DNA of 64,000 nt from Bryoerythrophyllum caledonicum (lineage: Eukaryota; Streptophyta; Bryopsida; Pottiales; Pottiaceae). Position numbers and translations under genes: made by a program. Each line of letters opens with the position of its first letter. Within the stretch, counting starts at the first letter, position 1. Below the pieces are notes generated by a model. The model saw only the letters and a program-made list of their open reading frames with translations, was not told the DNA's origin and made no database searches. Below are positions 1 to 17,070 of the stretch, piece after piece. The DNA lies in NCBI GenBank assembly GCA_963971425.1, contig OZ020521.1:7643519-7707518 (forward strand). Direction: 5' to 3'.

Positions 1-1374
1 TGACACGCAAAGTTCCGTTGATCGCTTCAACGGGTGGGAATAGCAACGAGAAACTGTCATCGCGCGTGCCAGATCATCAGCTCCGAGGTCGGCAACGGTT
101 GCTGGAAAGTGTTCAGGGTCCCCGGGAAACCAGTGTTTTCCTTACTTCTTTTTTACTCAGTGCAAAAATCTGGCGACACCACAAGTTTTCACGAGAGCAT
201 GTTTGCACTGTATCATTTTTATTTGTGGCATTGAAGAGGATGTTTACGCCGTCTGCTACTTCCCACCAAAACATGACCAAAACATTGTACCAGTCACTAT
301 ACAAACATCTCACTACTGATGGAGGCATTAATCTATCTTCAGTCAACATTGGATATCTTGTTTCTTTGTAGTGGGTGTTTCAGATATCTTCAAGGATAGA
401 AAGTGTGCTTGGTGAGCTCCTGGAAGACTCCAATTGCTGAGTCAACTAAGTCGAGTTGGCTGCTATCTTATTCCATGTCAATCATTCATGTGAGTTCTCT
501 GAAAAACCGGACACCTCCATCTTTTTGATCAGTTTAGAGATCACTTTCTTTTGCATATTTTCCTGTGTTGTACTGTGTGTATCAAGCCTGACCAGTCAGA
601 GAGTGGTCGCCAACTTTGAGATGCTATTTTGTCCAGCTGTTATATGCTCCTCAATCCACACAGATCACTAAATCTAAAGGTCCACACTTTATATGCACAG
701 CAGCGGTCCCAGAATTCATTTCTGAAAATTAGTAAAAATGCTACATCCTACACTTTGAAGTAGTTAAGTGAGCTATCCAAGCACATAATATCTGGAGACA
801 CCTAGGCCATACTCTACACTATCTGTGATATACCTAGATGATATCCATGATATACCTATGTGATGCCCGTGGACATCTCTAAAGGTGGCTAAATACTTAA
901 TATGTTGGTCAACATCCTAGCTAATTCTCATTATTTTGTTCAATTATTAACACTGTATTATTAGCATCCCAAATTATCTTGTATCTTTTCAGCTAATTTT
1001 AGATACTTTAGGAACTGCTGATGCACACAAACTCTAAGTGGCAACTTACTGACATTGTGGAACATTTGCATTGTGGCCTACATGTGGCTAATAGTGAAAA
1101 CAAAATTCATCACTATATATCAAATTTAGCAATTTTCTAGAGTGGAAAATAACTTACAACTGTACATTTAGTATAATTATTAGGGTTTCCCACCCCCTAC
1201 TTTGACTTGACATTTACTAGTATTTACTCTACTGCATAGCACTTTCTAAATTTCAACTTGTTTACATTTAGAGTGAGCTACATGCTATTACGTAATTGTA
1301 GATCAACAAACAAAATTAGCGGCAACGATCACACAACAGAGAGATGGCCTTGGGAAATAATTTTTTTTCACTGT

Positions 1375-1495
1375 GCTTGGAAGTATCTTTCAATCCGTAC
1401 GATCAAAACGTTTACCACAACTTCTCACATAAGTTTAGGAGAAGATCCTACGGTTCCATTCAAAAAAGTTCATCTCAACGAAGAAGAGAATTCTC
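1375..1495 (+). repeat. Dispersed repeat fragment, paired with 10188-10300
   Basis: This segment and 10188-10300 share a run beginning with a 'tccaatccg..cg.tcaaa' pattern and the block GAAGATCCTACGGTT followed by a CATTC..AAAA..AGT.CATCTCA pattern. The first part resembles the internal segment of the TTAA-bounded B elements (for example about 62944-63030, 'aatccgtgcggtcaaag ... gatcctatgg'). It is probably a decayed fragment of that element group. Seen directly by eye; the family assignment is inference. Confidence 0.5.
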
Positions 1496-1827
1496 TAAAA
1501 TGCTGGGTCCTTTGCAACTCCTTTCCAACCGACACAATTGGACTAATTCCAAAGGCCGCCCCCAAAACCCAGAAAACCGGGACTCCATACAACCGCCACA
1601 GTATCAGACCACACAAAAGGGCACCGACCCGTACATCAACCCAGAAGCGCCGGGTATAGACTCCTCAACAGTCACTAGAAAGTGTCCCCCGCTCTCGCAT
1701 ATTCCGGCACTCCACATTCATACAAATCACTACAGTCCCCAACGAACTTGCTAAGTCTGGCATCGCGACATGACCTCCATGGCGCTAGATTTGGCCACTA
1801 ACAGAACATGCGAGCAAAGAGACAGAC

Positions 1828-1918
1828 ACATCTGGCAGTGGAAAGAGAGGACTCATCAGGTGGAAAGAGGGGACAGATCTGGCAGTGGACAGAGAGGACT
1901 GATCAGGTGGAAAGAGAT
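1828..1918 (+). repeat. 47-bp tandem duplication
   Basis: Two copies of a unit starting TCTGGCAGTGGA begin at 1831 and 1878, a period of 47 bp, differing at a few bases. It lies about 150 bp upstream of the first gene's start codon, so it may sit in its promoter or 5' leader. Confidence 0.7.
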
Positions 1919-2065
1919 TTTGGAATGCCGCGTTGAAGCTGGATGAAGGAGCTAGACTACATTTATCAGTGCCACGTGATTGAGGTGTTGCTGTGAGGAA
2001 GGGAGAGGTAGCAGGAGGTGGAGTTCGGGTTTGAGGAGTTCGATGGTGTGGAGGTATCTGGAGCT

Positions 2066-5000
2066 ATGGGGTTGTGGAAGGGTTTAGCGCTTGTGGTGGT
2101 CCTGTGTTTGTTGCAAGGGTGGGTGTTGGAGGGAGCTGGTTTGGATGACGTTGGGAGCTTCGAGGCGGAGCTGCTGGGGTTTCGGCACTTTCCCGGTAGG
2201 TTATACCTGTGCGCTTGGTTGTACTATGAGTGCATTGTCTTAGTTTTGAGCTTCAAGAGTGGGTCGGAGTGTAGTTGCTGTCCTCAGATGACGAGGTTTA
2301 CGGTTTCGGTTGTGGGATCACCCGCTTGGCCGCATCACTTGGGAAGCAGCTAGCGCGTCTTTCCGGAACAGGTTCAGCTGTGGTGTTCATTGTGGGTCGC
2401 CCTTCTAGTACTCTGTTTGGTAAAGAGTATCAACAACGTTTTAGGAAGTTACACGATTTCTTCTTGCATCATCTCGGTTTTCTCTTGTGATTCTTGAGCT
2501 GCAAGAATGCGGTGGAGGTACTGGCTCTGGTACTAAGCGATGGCCATGTCTAGTTCGAGGACTTGTCACACGCAGAGCTTGTTTTTCCGGGCGAGAAAGA
2601 GCAACTCACTTGGTTCTTGGTGGGCCTGCAGACAGAAAGCTGTTGCAAGAAGTGACCCCCGGTACCGGCAGGAGCAACACCACCATCCGCAAATTGGCAG
2701 TGCGCGGCGACCGCCGAGACCCCACCAACGGCCTCAAGAAGTACCGAGATGGATACGACGTGCAAAGCTCCCGCTACTGGGCGGTACTGCAGCTTCCTCC
2801 CATCTCATCTCATTTCGACCTACCCCTCCTCACCATCTAGAAACGTAGAGCGGTTGCAGACTCATCTCCTTAATCCATGCCATCGATGTTTGCTGATCTT
2901 GGCTTGTGTGCACATTGCAGTCGGTGGTGTACACGGCAGTGTATGGGTTCTCCATTGGTGTGGCGTGGATGCTGCTGGGCGCGCTCATCGTGCTGTTCGC
3001 CTGCTTCCGCTGTTGCTGCTGCCGAAGGAGGATGCCATATGCGCCTCGCAACCGGGCCTACTTTTGGATCCCCCGCATTCTCGCGTTCCTGCTCTCTCTC
3101 TTCGCTATGTACGCTACTTCTCTACAGTTCTCTCTCCTCTTTTGACTCCTCTTTTCTTGTATCTAGTCCTGACGCTGTTGTTGTTGGATCATGCAGAGGA
3201 GTGATTATAACGATGTTCATTCGCAATAGGCAATTGCGAACAGAAGCGTTTGACATTCGCGACAGCATCGCCATGTCCGCAAACGACGCCACAGGCGCGG
3301 TTCGGAACGTGACCTCCACTCTGACGCTTGTGGAAACCATCGTGAACAAGTACAACGTCCAGGGCTTGAGCAGTGGCACAATCGGCTCAACTGTGACCGG
3401 CTTGAATAACCAGGCGGACAGCATCACAAGGAAAGTGAACGAGAATACTAGTACTCTCACCAGTCTCATCAACGGAATGTAAGTCCATAACCTGCATCTT
3501 GGTCCTTGGATTGGTAAAATGTGGTTGTTTGGTTGATGGAATGTGAGTTCGCTAGAATTCTGTTGCTACATCTTTTTGTCTTTGGATTGTTTTTGTGGTG
3601 AGTTTTTGGTTGATTTGGAAGCTGACCCCAGACTTGGTTTTTTCTTGCTTGCAGACAGATTGTGTTAATCATAATGCTATCAGTTGATCTCTTCCTCGTT
3701 GCAGCTGGAATGCGTAAGTGATTGATTGATCTTTGAGAAGTTATCCAATTTCATGTTCAGGAAGGGCTTTCTGAACTTTGTGAGTAATTTCATTTTGGTA
3801 TTGAATCTTTTGCAGTGGCGGCTCTTATGGGATGGAGGACCGTCTACTTCTTGTGAGTTTCTGATACCTCTCTTGAAAGCAACCTCTGCTTAAACTTTTT
3901 GATTGTGTTCTGAATGTGTAATCTACTACTTGCTGAGATGTTATGCCGTGTTCCTCAGGATCATTCTCTTAGGCTGGTTGATCACAGCCTTTACTTGGCT
4001 CTTGTTTGGTCTCTTCTTCGCCGTCAACAAGTGAGTGGCCACCTGTTTCCCTGCAGCCTACTTCTTGAGATCAGTTGAACCCTGGTCAAATGCAAATTCT
4101 GAGCTTGTTGTTTGCCTTGCTTCTCCAGTGTGACGACAGATACTTGCCAAGCGTTCTCCGAGTACCTCCAGGCCCCTGCGAACACCACACTGGACGAACT
4201 CCTCCCTTGTGTGGACTTAGCAACGGCCGCCTCAGCATCAAATGTGGTCAAGCAGGGCGTGAACTCCATCGTACTCCAGGTGTGTTAAAAGAGAACTATC
4301 GATTTGTTCAGAGAGGTTATGAAGTTCTCCATTAATCAGAGAGAGATTATGAAGTTCTTCACTGTAGGTTAGGCGGTTCAGGAATCCCTCTCTAAACATG
4401 TGTGTTTCGAACCTCGAACTCTCATAAAACTCCCAAAGTAACGAACATCTTCATGAAGACTCTCCGGTTAACATTTGCATCTCTGGATCCTAAAATGCGG
4501 ATTTGAACTCATTTTTTTAATCTTTTTTCTTTCTTAGGCGAACGACGCTTTCACTCAGATTGAGCAAACGAGCGCCCTTCTTGGCCGCCCCACCACTTTG
4601 CCTCCAGTTTGTGACCCCATTGGCCCAGCTCCCGACTTCAACGTCATCACATGCCCCAACGGCACTGTGACCATCACCGAAGTACCCAATGTAAGACCAC
4701 ATTTTTTCATGCACCCACCTCACCTACTTCTCTAGCTTTTTGTTCTCCAAATCCGTCACTGATCCATTGCCCTATGATTCAGGTGGTGGCACCTTTCGTC
4801 TGCCCATCGTCTCCAGTCACCACAGCATGTTTAACCCAAGGGCGTTTCGTGAACTCAACTCAAGAGGAAACCATCAAGGATCTCTCAACAGGTGTGTTCT
4901 CATATGCATACTTTCAGACGCTATGTTTATAGATGCATCTCAGCTTTCCCCTGAACCTGGTACCAATCACTTCACATTGTCACCTTCACCTTGTACTCTT

Positions 5001-5445
5001 GTTGTTCTCCCTTTTTCACCTTAAACTCTTGTTGTTCTCCCTTTTTGCATACTTTCAGATGCTATGTCTACAGATGCATTTCAGTTTTCCCCTGAAAGTG
5101 AGATGAAGTGATAGAACCTGGTACCAATCACTTCACATTCTCACCTTCACCTCATACTCTTGTTCTCCCACCTTTTTTGCAGCTGGGAACGCCTTGGTGA
5201 TGATCATTCCAACAGTGAACGCGCTCACCAACTGCTCCTTCGTCTACGACACCTTCAGCAAGATTGTGAACGAAAGCTGTCCTCCCGCACGAACAGCGCT
5301 CCGGAACATCTGGATTCCGCTCCTGCTCCTCTCCATCGCCCTGACGCTTCTCACCATCTCGTGGATATTCGCCAACCACCGCAACAAGAAGCCGCACATG
5401 GTTTACGACCAAGAGCACACCCCCACAGGTACCACTGCCAAGTGA
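2066..5445 (+). CDS. Multi-pass plant membrane protein (DDB_G0292058-like / 'plasma membrane fusion protein' family)
   Basis: I rebuilt 11 exons from GT-AG junctions that keep one reading frame: 2066-2195, 2632-2783, 2921-3108, 3197-3478, 3655-3713, 3816-3852, 3959-4030, 4129-4279, 4538-4690, 4783-4891 and 5183-5445, giving 531 residues. The start at 2066 gives an N-terminal signal peptide (MGLWKGLALVVVLCLLQGW); an upstream in-frame ATG at 2018 would bury it. Then come an RDP.NG..+Y..GYD motif, a membrane helix followed by a Cys cluster (CFRCCCCRRR), a second helix (AFLLSLFAIGVIITMF), a long polar stretch, two adjacent helices, a Cys/Asn-rich extracellular-type region with N-glycosylation sites, a last helix (IWIPLLLLSIALTLLTISW) and a basic tail. 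The layout matches the plant family that includes Arabidopsis AT2G12400/AT2G25270, known only as transmembrane proteins. Function is unknown. The exon 2 start is the least certain junction. Confidence 0.8.
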
Positions 5446-6061
5446 AGGAAGAGAACCTCAATTACAGCGTCTGAATCTACTGTTCACACATCTTGACCTT
5501 CTACATGGAGCTTTGTTTTTTGTTTTTTGTACTGTTATGTATATTTCGTCACTTCAGACTCCAGGTGAGGTGAAGTGATGGGTAGAGTGTACAAATAGGT
5601 GCCGGAGATAACTTTGGTTCATATGGATGCACTGATGAACAGTTTCTGTTAATTAAACAAGAGGTTGATTTCTGTAATCCTCTTGTTATGAATTTCAATT
5701 AAGAGTATGGATTTGGACAGATATTTTTTGTTTACAGATTTTTGATTGTGAAGGGTTAATGATCTCAAGATTGTCTCAGGAGTTAGTTTTATTTTGTGTG
5801 TAATTTTATGCTGGACACGTTATTCATGACATCCCTGAGTTTCATAATATGGTAACTTAAAAGCTTTTGTGATCTCTAATGTATGTGTAAGTATGTATGT
5901 CAGACATCGTGTCTGCTAGAATTAATTTGGTGGAAGTCTGTTGTTTTATGAAACAATTCAGAAAGCTCATACTACTTTTTCTTAATTGTGCTATTTGCTA
6001 AATGATTTCTACTCATAAAACAGAGCTTTTCTGGATAGGTCATCTCATTGTGCTAGAAATC
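5446..6061 (+). other. 3' flank of the membrane-protein gene, no gene seen
   Basis: AT-rich sequence that probably contains the 3' UTR of the preceding gene. I see no coding feature or recognisable repeat in it. Confidence 0.4.
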
Positions 6062-6146
6062 CTTTTACTTTATTTGTACTTAGAAAGCTTTTTACTTTAT
6101 TTGTACTTAGAAAGCTTTTTACTTTATTTGTACTTAGAAAATTTTA
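6062..6146 (+). repeat. 27-bp tandem repeat, three copies
   Basis: A unit containing TTTTACTTTATTTGTACTTAG is repeated with a period of exactly 27 bp (matching points at 6067, 6094 and 6121). Its joint AAAGCTTTTTACTTTA is nearly the reverse complement of TAAAGTAAAATGCTTT, a motif found three more times at about 6153, 6324 and 6359. The upstream region of the secreted-protein gene is therefore built of inverted copies of one short motif. Confidence 0.8.
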
Positions 6147-6401
6147 CTAAAAAAAGTAAAATGCTTTCAAAGGAAAAGGGGCACTCTGAGATCTCCACAG
6201 CATTTAATTAGAACCAGTGTCACATGGGTAAAATGACCAAAAGTAAAGGAGCTTTTATGTTTAAATGAAACCACCAACGAGATGATCAACGTAAAAGGGT
6301 AGAGTGAAATCCACGTTTCATTTTCTAAAGTAAAATGCTTTCTGGAGTAAATGACCTTTCTAAAGTAAAATGTTTCAAAGTAAAAGTGAACATCTCCCCA
6401 A

Positions 6402-6409
6402 CTATATAA
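6402..6409 (+). promoter_or_regulatory. Probable TATA box
   Basis: CTATATAAG lies 106-121 bp upstream of the two candidate start codons of the secreted-protein gene, a normal plant TATA position allowing a leader of about 75-90 nt. The three AAAGTAAAATG motifs lie just upstream. Confidence 0.6.
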
Positions 6410-6514
6410 GAAAGGGTCAGTGCCAGCTTCATTACTAGTTTTCTTACTTCCTTAGTCTCTTGTCCATTTTTCTTTGTTATATATTTTGTTTTGTTTTCCT
6501 AATCTATTAAGGTC

Positions 6515-7204
6515 TTGAAGTATATCAATATGGGTCTTAGGAAGTTTTTGGTGTTTTGTCTTCTTGGATTACAATTCTCGTCACATGTTCAAGCAAGTGT
6601 GCACCAAACATTCCAACTTGGAAGGAAACATGGGCCATTTCCTTTCGGATTTGGACCTCCACCTCTTCCTTCGGGCTCCACATGTACATTCACCGATTCC
6701 GGCTTGACATGTTCATCTGAGGTGTCAAGTTCATATTCACAAATTGTTGTCACCCATAGTTGTATCTATGGAAAGTCATCGGTGACATGTATGGTGGCAC
6801 CCCAACCAAGTGAAGCATCAATGGACCGATCTTCTTCACCAACCTTGGAATCAGAAGGAAAACCTTCGTTTCCTTTTCCAGATGGGCCTCCACCATTTCC
6901 TTTTCCAGATGGGCTTCCACCATTTCCTTTTCCAGATGGGCTTCCACCATTTCCTTTTCCAGATGGGCTTCCACCATTTCCTTTTCCAGATGGGCCTCCA
7001 CCAATTCCTTCGGGCTCTACATGTACTTTTACAGATTCTACCTTCAAATGTACATCGGATGTGTCAACAAGGAGTGCAAATTATCATCCTACTCATACTT
7101 GTATATATGGAGCATTGTCGGTGACATGTATGGTGGCGCCAAATCCAAGTGAAGCACCAATAGACTCTACTCTCCCATCGCCCACGCCATCACCAACACC
7201 ATAG
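6515..7204 (+). CDS. Secreted Pro-rich protein with two Cys4 modules
   Basis: One uninterrupted exon of 229 codons, with a TATA box about 110 bp upstream. A second Met at residue 6 (MGLRKFLVFCLL) is an equally good start. Residues 1-27 look like a cleaved signal peptide ending near HVQA. Two copies of one module follow, at about residues 47-100 and 164-213, each with the exact spacing C-x8-C-x16-C-x8-C (Cys 57, 66, 83, 92 and 170, 179, 196, 205) and shared motifs PSGSTCTFTDS, CIYG and SVTCMVAP.PSEA. They are joined by five 9-residue repeats of the FPFPDGLPP type (residues 119-163). The tail is PSPTPSPTP. I do not recognise the family. The layout suggests an extracellular or cell-wall protein with two disulfide-bonded domains on a stiff Pro linker; that role is inference. 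Confidence 0.7.
   Translation: MKYINMGLRKFLVFCLLGLQFSSHVQASVHQTFQLGRKHGPFPFGFGPPPLPSGSTCTFTDSGLTCSSEVSSSYSQIVVTHSCIYGKSSVTCMVAPQPSEASMDRSSSPTLESEGKPSFPFPDGPPPFPFPDGLPPFPFPDGLPPFPFPDGLPPFPFPDGPPPIPSGSTCTFTDSTFKCTSDVSTRSANYHPTHTCIYGALSVTCMVAPNPSEAPIDSTLPSPTPSPTP
6869..7003 (+). repeat. 27-bp coding minisatellite, five copies
   Basis: Five in-frame copies of a 27-bp unit encode the FPFPDG(L/P)PP repeats of the secreted protein. The inner copies are virtually identical, so copy number has probably changed recently and may vary between individuals. Confidence 0.9.
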
Positions 7205-7951
7205 TCACATTGATCACAAATCAACTCCCAATTTGAAGCAGTTTTTGTCTTAGGATTTCAGGATTTAAGTATTTTAGTATTTTTTCCCAGTGATGTTTAT
7301 ATCCATCATATAGATTTATTTCATTCTTCGACATTTATATTTTGAATTATTAATATCTCCAAAAAACAATCAAATATATTTTAGACTTAGATAGGCAAAA
7401 GTACATTCAATTTGTGTAAAGCATATGACATTGTAGACGAACATTGACAACATATTTTTATTACTATTACTTCAAATAATTGCATCCACACATTCATGTA
7501 CTTGTTTCTATTGAAATTGGGTCTCTGGAGTTCATTTTCCAGCATGCCCATCGCTCTTTACATTTGCTTAGGAATTTGATTGCAGGGAGCAAGCTTTCAA
7601 GGTTTTGCTGTAGTATCCAGGATTTAGGGTTTAAGCTCTGGAATCCATAAAACCCTAAGGTTCAGGGTTTAGGGTTTTCTAGATATTTAGGTTTGGGGTT
7701 TAGGGAGTATCAGCACAGTGGAGATCCTGATGCTTTTATTTCAACCTGCTCTTACAGCATTTCTTGTCATATTTTGCTTCTAATCTTAGGCTTTGATGAG
7801 CTCTCATGGATGTGTTACAGGTTTTCCACTTGCGATGTTTAGGGTCCATACTTCTGTTTACATTTTCCTTCTAATCTAAGGGTTTTGTTGCAGTTCCACT
7901 TTCAGATCTGTTTCTGAGGTTTAGGGTTTCGGGGTTGAGGATCAGTTCAGG
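7205..7951 (+). other. Intergenic region with telobox-like motifs
   Basis: No gene is seen to about 7600. Between about 7615 and 7700, and again at 7918-7935, AGGGTTTAGGGTTT and AAACCCTA motifs cluster. In plants such teloboxes are common in promoters and 5' leaders of broadly expressed genes. Here they lead into the small gene starting at 7952, so the region is probably its promoter and 5' UTR. Confidence 0.5.
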
Positions 7952-8663
7952 ATGAGCACCATGGCCAGCAGCATTGAGAAACTTGAGCATGAAGACAAGA
8001 TGGATGCGGAGATTCGGCAGCCGTCTGAGCCTCACACGGCGCCTCAGACGCTGAATGAAACGACCATGGAGCGCGCCATGGTAATGCTCATTGTTTTCCT
8101 CTTGTTTTGGAATGATTTGTGGAGGTTTGTTTGGTTGATCTGGGAGTTCATGTGGGAGCTGCAGGCTGAGGCGCAGAAGATTTACGCTCAAGATCCCTCA
8201 CAGGATTTTACTAAGGTATTGTTTCCAGCAACTAGGTTTTAGGGTTTGCACCCCCATGTTTCCATCCATGGGATCTCGGCAAATAGCTACTTGAGGAAGT
8301 CTCTAGGGTTTAGGGTTTGCTGTCAGGGATCTACAAAATGAAAATGGGAACTGAGCTACATTTAATAGATGCTTGAGTATGGAGAGTCTAAGTGACCACT
8401 TCTTGCTTGTGCTCTCTTCATTCTTTTTGCCAAAATAGGGTTGTTCATCTTCAATTGGAGGGGCTAGTTGTAGGATCAACTAAACCTTCCCTGATCAGTG
8501 TGAAACATCGGCCTACTATTTGCAGGATGCGATTGACACGGCTACTAGAGAGAACGCACCCGCGACAGATGTTGCAGATGCAGACTCACTCCAGATGCAG
8601 ATACCTGGGAACGTACTTGACACCAAATCCGAGACTCCACCGACAGCTTCAACGGAGAGTTGA
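7952..8663 (+). CDS. Small acidic protein of unknown function, 3 exons
   Basis: Exons 7952-8080, 8165-8215 and 8526-8663 join in frame to 105 residues with GT-AG introns. A second Met at 7961 has a better context (ACCATGG). The protein is hydrophilic: an N-terminal part rich in Glu/Asp, the segment AEAQKIYAQDPSQDFTKDAI, and a Ser/Thr/Pro-rich C-terminus ending TASTES. I recognise no family. The first intron (8081-8164) is 84 nt, a multiple of three, has no stop in frame and would encode a Trp-rich hydrophobic helix if retained. The gene may therefore make soluble and membrane-anchored forms, or the intron may really be coding. Teloboxes upstream support a real gene. Confidence 0.55.
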
Positions 8664-11600
8664 AGGATCATGCTCGTACTCTTTGCACCGGTAATTAGCA
8701 AGTGCATCACTTTTCATCTGCTGCTTTCAAGTCCACGTAGAGTGGAGTAGATAACAAGCAGTAGTTTCGTACTTGGGATAAGCCCATATTTCAAGCGATT
8801 TTGTCGATACTTTCGTATCTTGAAATTCCAACAGTTCGTGAAGTTTCCAACAGTTTCGATTTGCATCAATTTTCCATGCTTGATCTACATACAGGTACAC
8901 TATCCTGGAGCTTATTCCGAGCTTACACTTTGTGAGTTGCGTTGTCAGATCTCATTGCGACTGAGGACGTCCTTCACATCTTCTTCAGCAGGTATTTGAG
9001 ACGTAAGGGGTTGTATCTCTGATGAGCAAAAACAGGAGAATCTATTTAGACATCAACGGCTGCGATTGTCTCATGAGCTCTCAAGGACATGCAGATCCAA
9101 AGACAAATGAGATTAAGTGCCTCGTCAACTCGGGAGACACACCTTGGAAAGCAATTAAGTCACAGCTCCGTCATGAAACGTTTTTGGCTCAGTGGAGTTG
9201 GGTGGGGCACGACATTCTCCAGCCATACGCACAGTTAAGTCAGGTCACTCAAATGTTGGGGATTCAGTTTGATGCAGTAACGTGGTGAGGGCTTGGGTTT
9301 AGGGCCACAAAGAAGTGCTGCCATGGATTTCTGGTGAGCTGTTCCAAGCCTCAGGATCTTCATGGCCACATATTATGCCCTTAAACCTTTGAGGATAGTC
9401 GTAAAGCCATTTGCCAAGTTCGCATGTTGAGAAGAGCATTTAATGATTACAACTGGTGGTATATTTTGCTCTTGTTTTACTGGCTGTTGATTTCAGTAGC
9501 GAATGGCGACTTATGCAAATGCAGCACTGACATTCTGGTACGCTTTCTTAATTTAGGCTTGCTGAAGGTTATTGAACCTTGGTAATTATTCTGAGGCAAT
9601 AACTTTTGAGGAAAAACTACTGTTTGATTTCTTTTTTTTGGGCAAACTAGAACCTCTGAGCTCGTGGATAAGAGTCAGCCATTCCTGTCGCCTTCCGTGA
9701 ACCTCGTACTCTTTTGTCTGTGGCTGTTATCATTGCAGACTCACAATCATTTAGGACCAGAAGATGCTCTGCTATGGACAGCAAACTCAGGTGAATACTT
9801 TGTTTCCATCTTAACTTCACAGATCTAGGATTGGTCTAGAGTTCAGATGTTAGCATGTACTCGTAAATGGAATCGTGCATTTTGCAGCTTTCCAGTCAAT
9901 GACAACGACTCCACCAAGTTAGCCTTTGACCAATCAAGCACCTCTAAACTTTTACTCTTTTGATTCGAGTTACTTTTTCTTTGCTGGAACACTGAATGCC
10001 AAGTCGTACAGCTGTGGATGCCGCTCCTTTTCGTGCATTTCCTGTGGCAATCCTATGTCCAGTTGTGCATGTTTGCAGCTTTTCGCCAGAGCCTCAACTA
10101 CTGTAGGAAAGAAACTAATCACTAGAGTCTTAACCCCCTAAAGCAGCAAGTGTCCGTTTGGGGGTCACCTTGACTGCAATTCTCTTCCAATCCGAACGGT
10201 CAAAGTTCACAATTTTTTTCATCACATCATCTCATGTAAGTCTAGAAGAAGATCCTACGGTTACATTCTCAAAAAGTCCATCTCAGTAATCGTAGAGAGT
10301 CCTCAAAACCCTGTAGGTGTCAACAATAATTCCACGATCCAAACGTGCCACCCTCACATCCGTTCTAGAATCTACTTCCTCGTCTTCTTCTTCTCAATTT
10401 CTTCTCGAAAAACAAATCGATTCTTACATGATGAAAAGTGGATTGGGTTATGACAATCATAAAAGGAGTTCCTGAAAGAGGAAATGGGATCGTTTGGAGC
10501 AGGTACACGTGGAGGAGGCTGGCAGGATGAGGTGCGAATCCAAATCTCCTACTACAGTGCACAAGATGGGCCCACCGAACCAGCACTAAATATAAAAAAT
10601 TTACTGAAAGAAAGGATGAGCCTGAGGCCAAGAAATCAGGTCACCCTTCACCACCACATCCTAGCTCCACTTCCACAAGCACTCAAACGTATGTGAAGAA
10701 GCCACTCGCATCAAGCTTTCGTGTAGACAGACCTTGTGGTACGTGCTGATCGATTTGTGCTTTTCGCCTCACTGCTGATTTCTATTATTTTCTGGTGATT
10801 TCTGAGGTTTTCGAAGGCGGAGGCTTGAATTTTGAGCTAGATGGGACGTCAAAGAGATAGAGTTGGGAAGGGATTTTGTCGACCGACTGTGATAGAAGAA
10901 CTATTGGAGGGATAGCAGGTGGATTCAAGGAATTGGAAACTGGTGAATGAGGCTGAGGAAAGCCTTGCTCTCAAGGTCTTAGTGTTGCTAGTTTGGAGAC
11001 AGTTTGCTGGTAACCTTTCTCTGCATATGTACCGGGGAGCAATGGTGGAGTGGATGCATCCGGGACTCGACGTGCTTACAGTACCGACAGAAAACTGGTT
11101 TAGTTTCTAGACATCTAGATATCGGACGCTATTCTTGCACCTCCAAGTGTTCTGTAGTGGATATGGTTCCGAGAATATTCTGCAAGATGGGTGGCGATTT
11201 TAGGTCTTACACTCGAATCTCTGTTTGGACACCAACTCTGAGCCTTTCTGTCTGTGCAGGAATCTGAGCCATTCTCATTCACTGAGCAAGATGGTGGCGA
11301 AGAAGGTCACAGTCTGTTATGACCTCTTCCGGCACCAGCCACTGTGACACGCCGGTTCGCAAGCCATCAACTACTTTGAGATGGATTCCTGGAGCACAGA
11401 ACCTAAGTCAGATGTCATTTTCGTTAGAACGCACATTGAGTTATCCGGATAGTGGCCCGGAGTTTGGCTGTGTGTTTGATCAGACACTCATGGTGTCTGT
11501 TTCGATAAGATAACACAATATTCAAGGTACTGTCAGTATCTTTGATGGTCCTTGAATAAAAATCTTCGCCGTGTATTTGCAACTGAGGGTTAAACTCCTG

Positions 11601-11687
11601 GTTGTCGCCAGGTAATCCTTTACTTTCATGAGTTTTTCCTCACCACTTAGGATTGATTTGGATCCGGGAGAGAGATTGAGTTTCAGA
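8664..11687 (+). other. Region upstream of phototropin, no confident gene
   Basis: Short open frames (9022-9288, 10484-10696, 10919-11110, 11319-11513) carry no recognisable domain. The right part, from about 10.4 kb, probably holds the promoter and non-coding 5' exon(s) of the phototropin gene: an acceptor-like TTTCAG stands directly before its start codon at 11688. A dispersed repeat lies at 10188-10300. Confidence 0.4.
10188..10300 (+). repeat. Dispersed repeat fragment, paired with 1375-1495
   Basis: Second copy of the repeat described at 1375-1495, sharing AATCCG..CGGTCAAAG, GAAGATCCTACGGTT and AGTCCATCTCA. It is likely a fragment of the TTAA-bounded element group. Confidence 0.5.

Positions 11688-17070
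<5,383 letters not shown>

Larger units (their letters stand above)
1..2065. other. No gene recognised at window start
   Basis: Several short open frames exist (for example 18-371 and 1258-1659) but none shows a recognisable domain, consistent codon use or splice structure. The first about 120 bases are less AT-rich than the rest and could be the end of an exon from a gene outside the window. The stretch also holds a dispersed repeat (1375-1495) and a short tandem duplication (1828-1918), listed separately. Confidence 0.4.

Noticed and set aside
6750-7047. Minus-strand frames with repeated EKEMVEAHL or GKGNGGSPS
   Set aside because: Antisense reading of the 27-bp coding minisatellite of the secreted protein.
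9022-9288. 88-codon open frame
   Set aside because: No recognisable domain, no splice or promoter support, and length compatible with chance.
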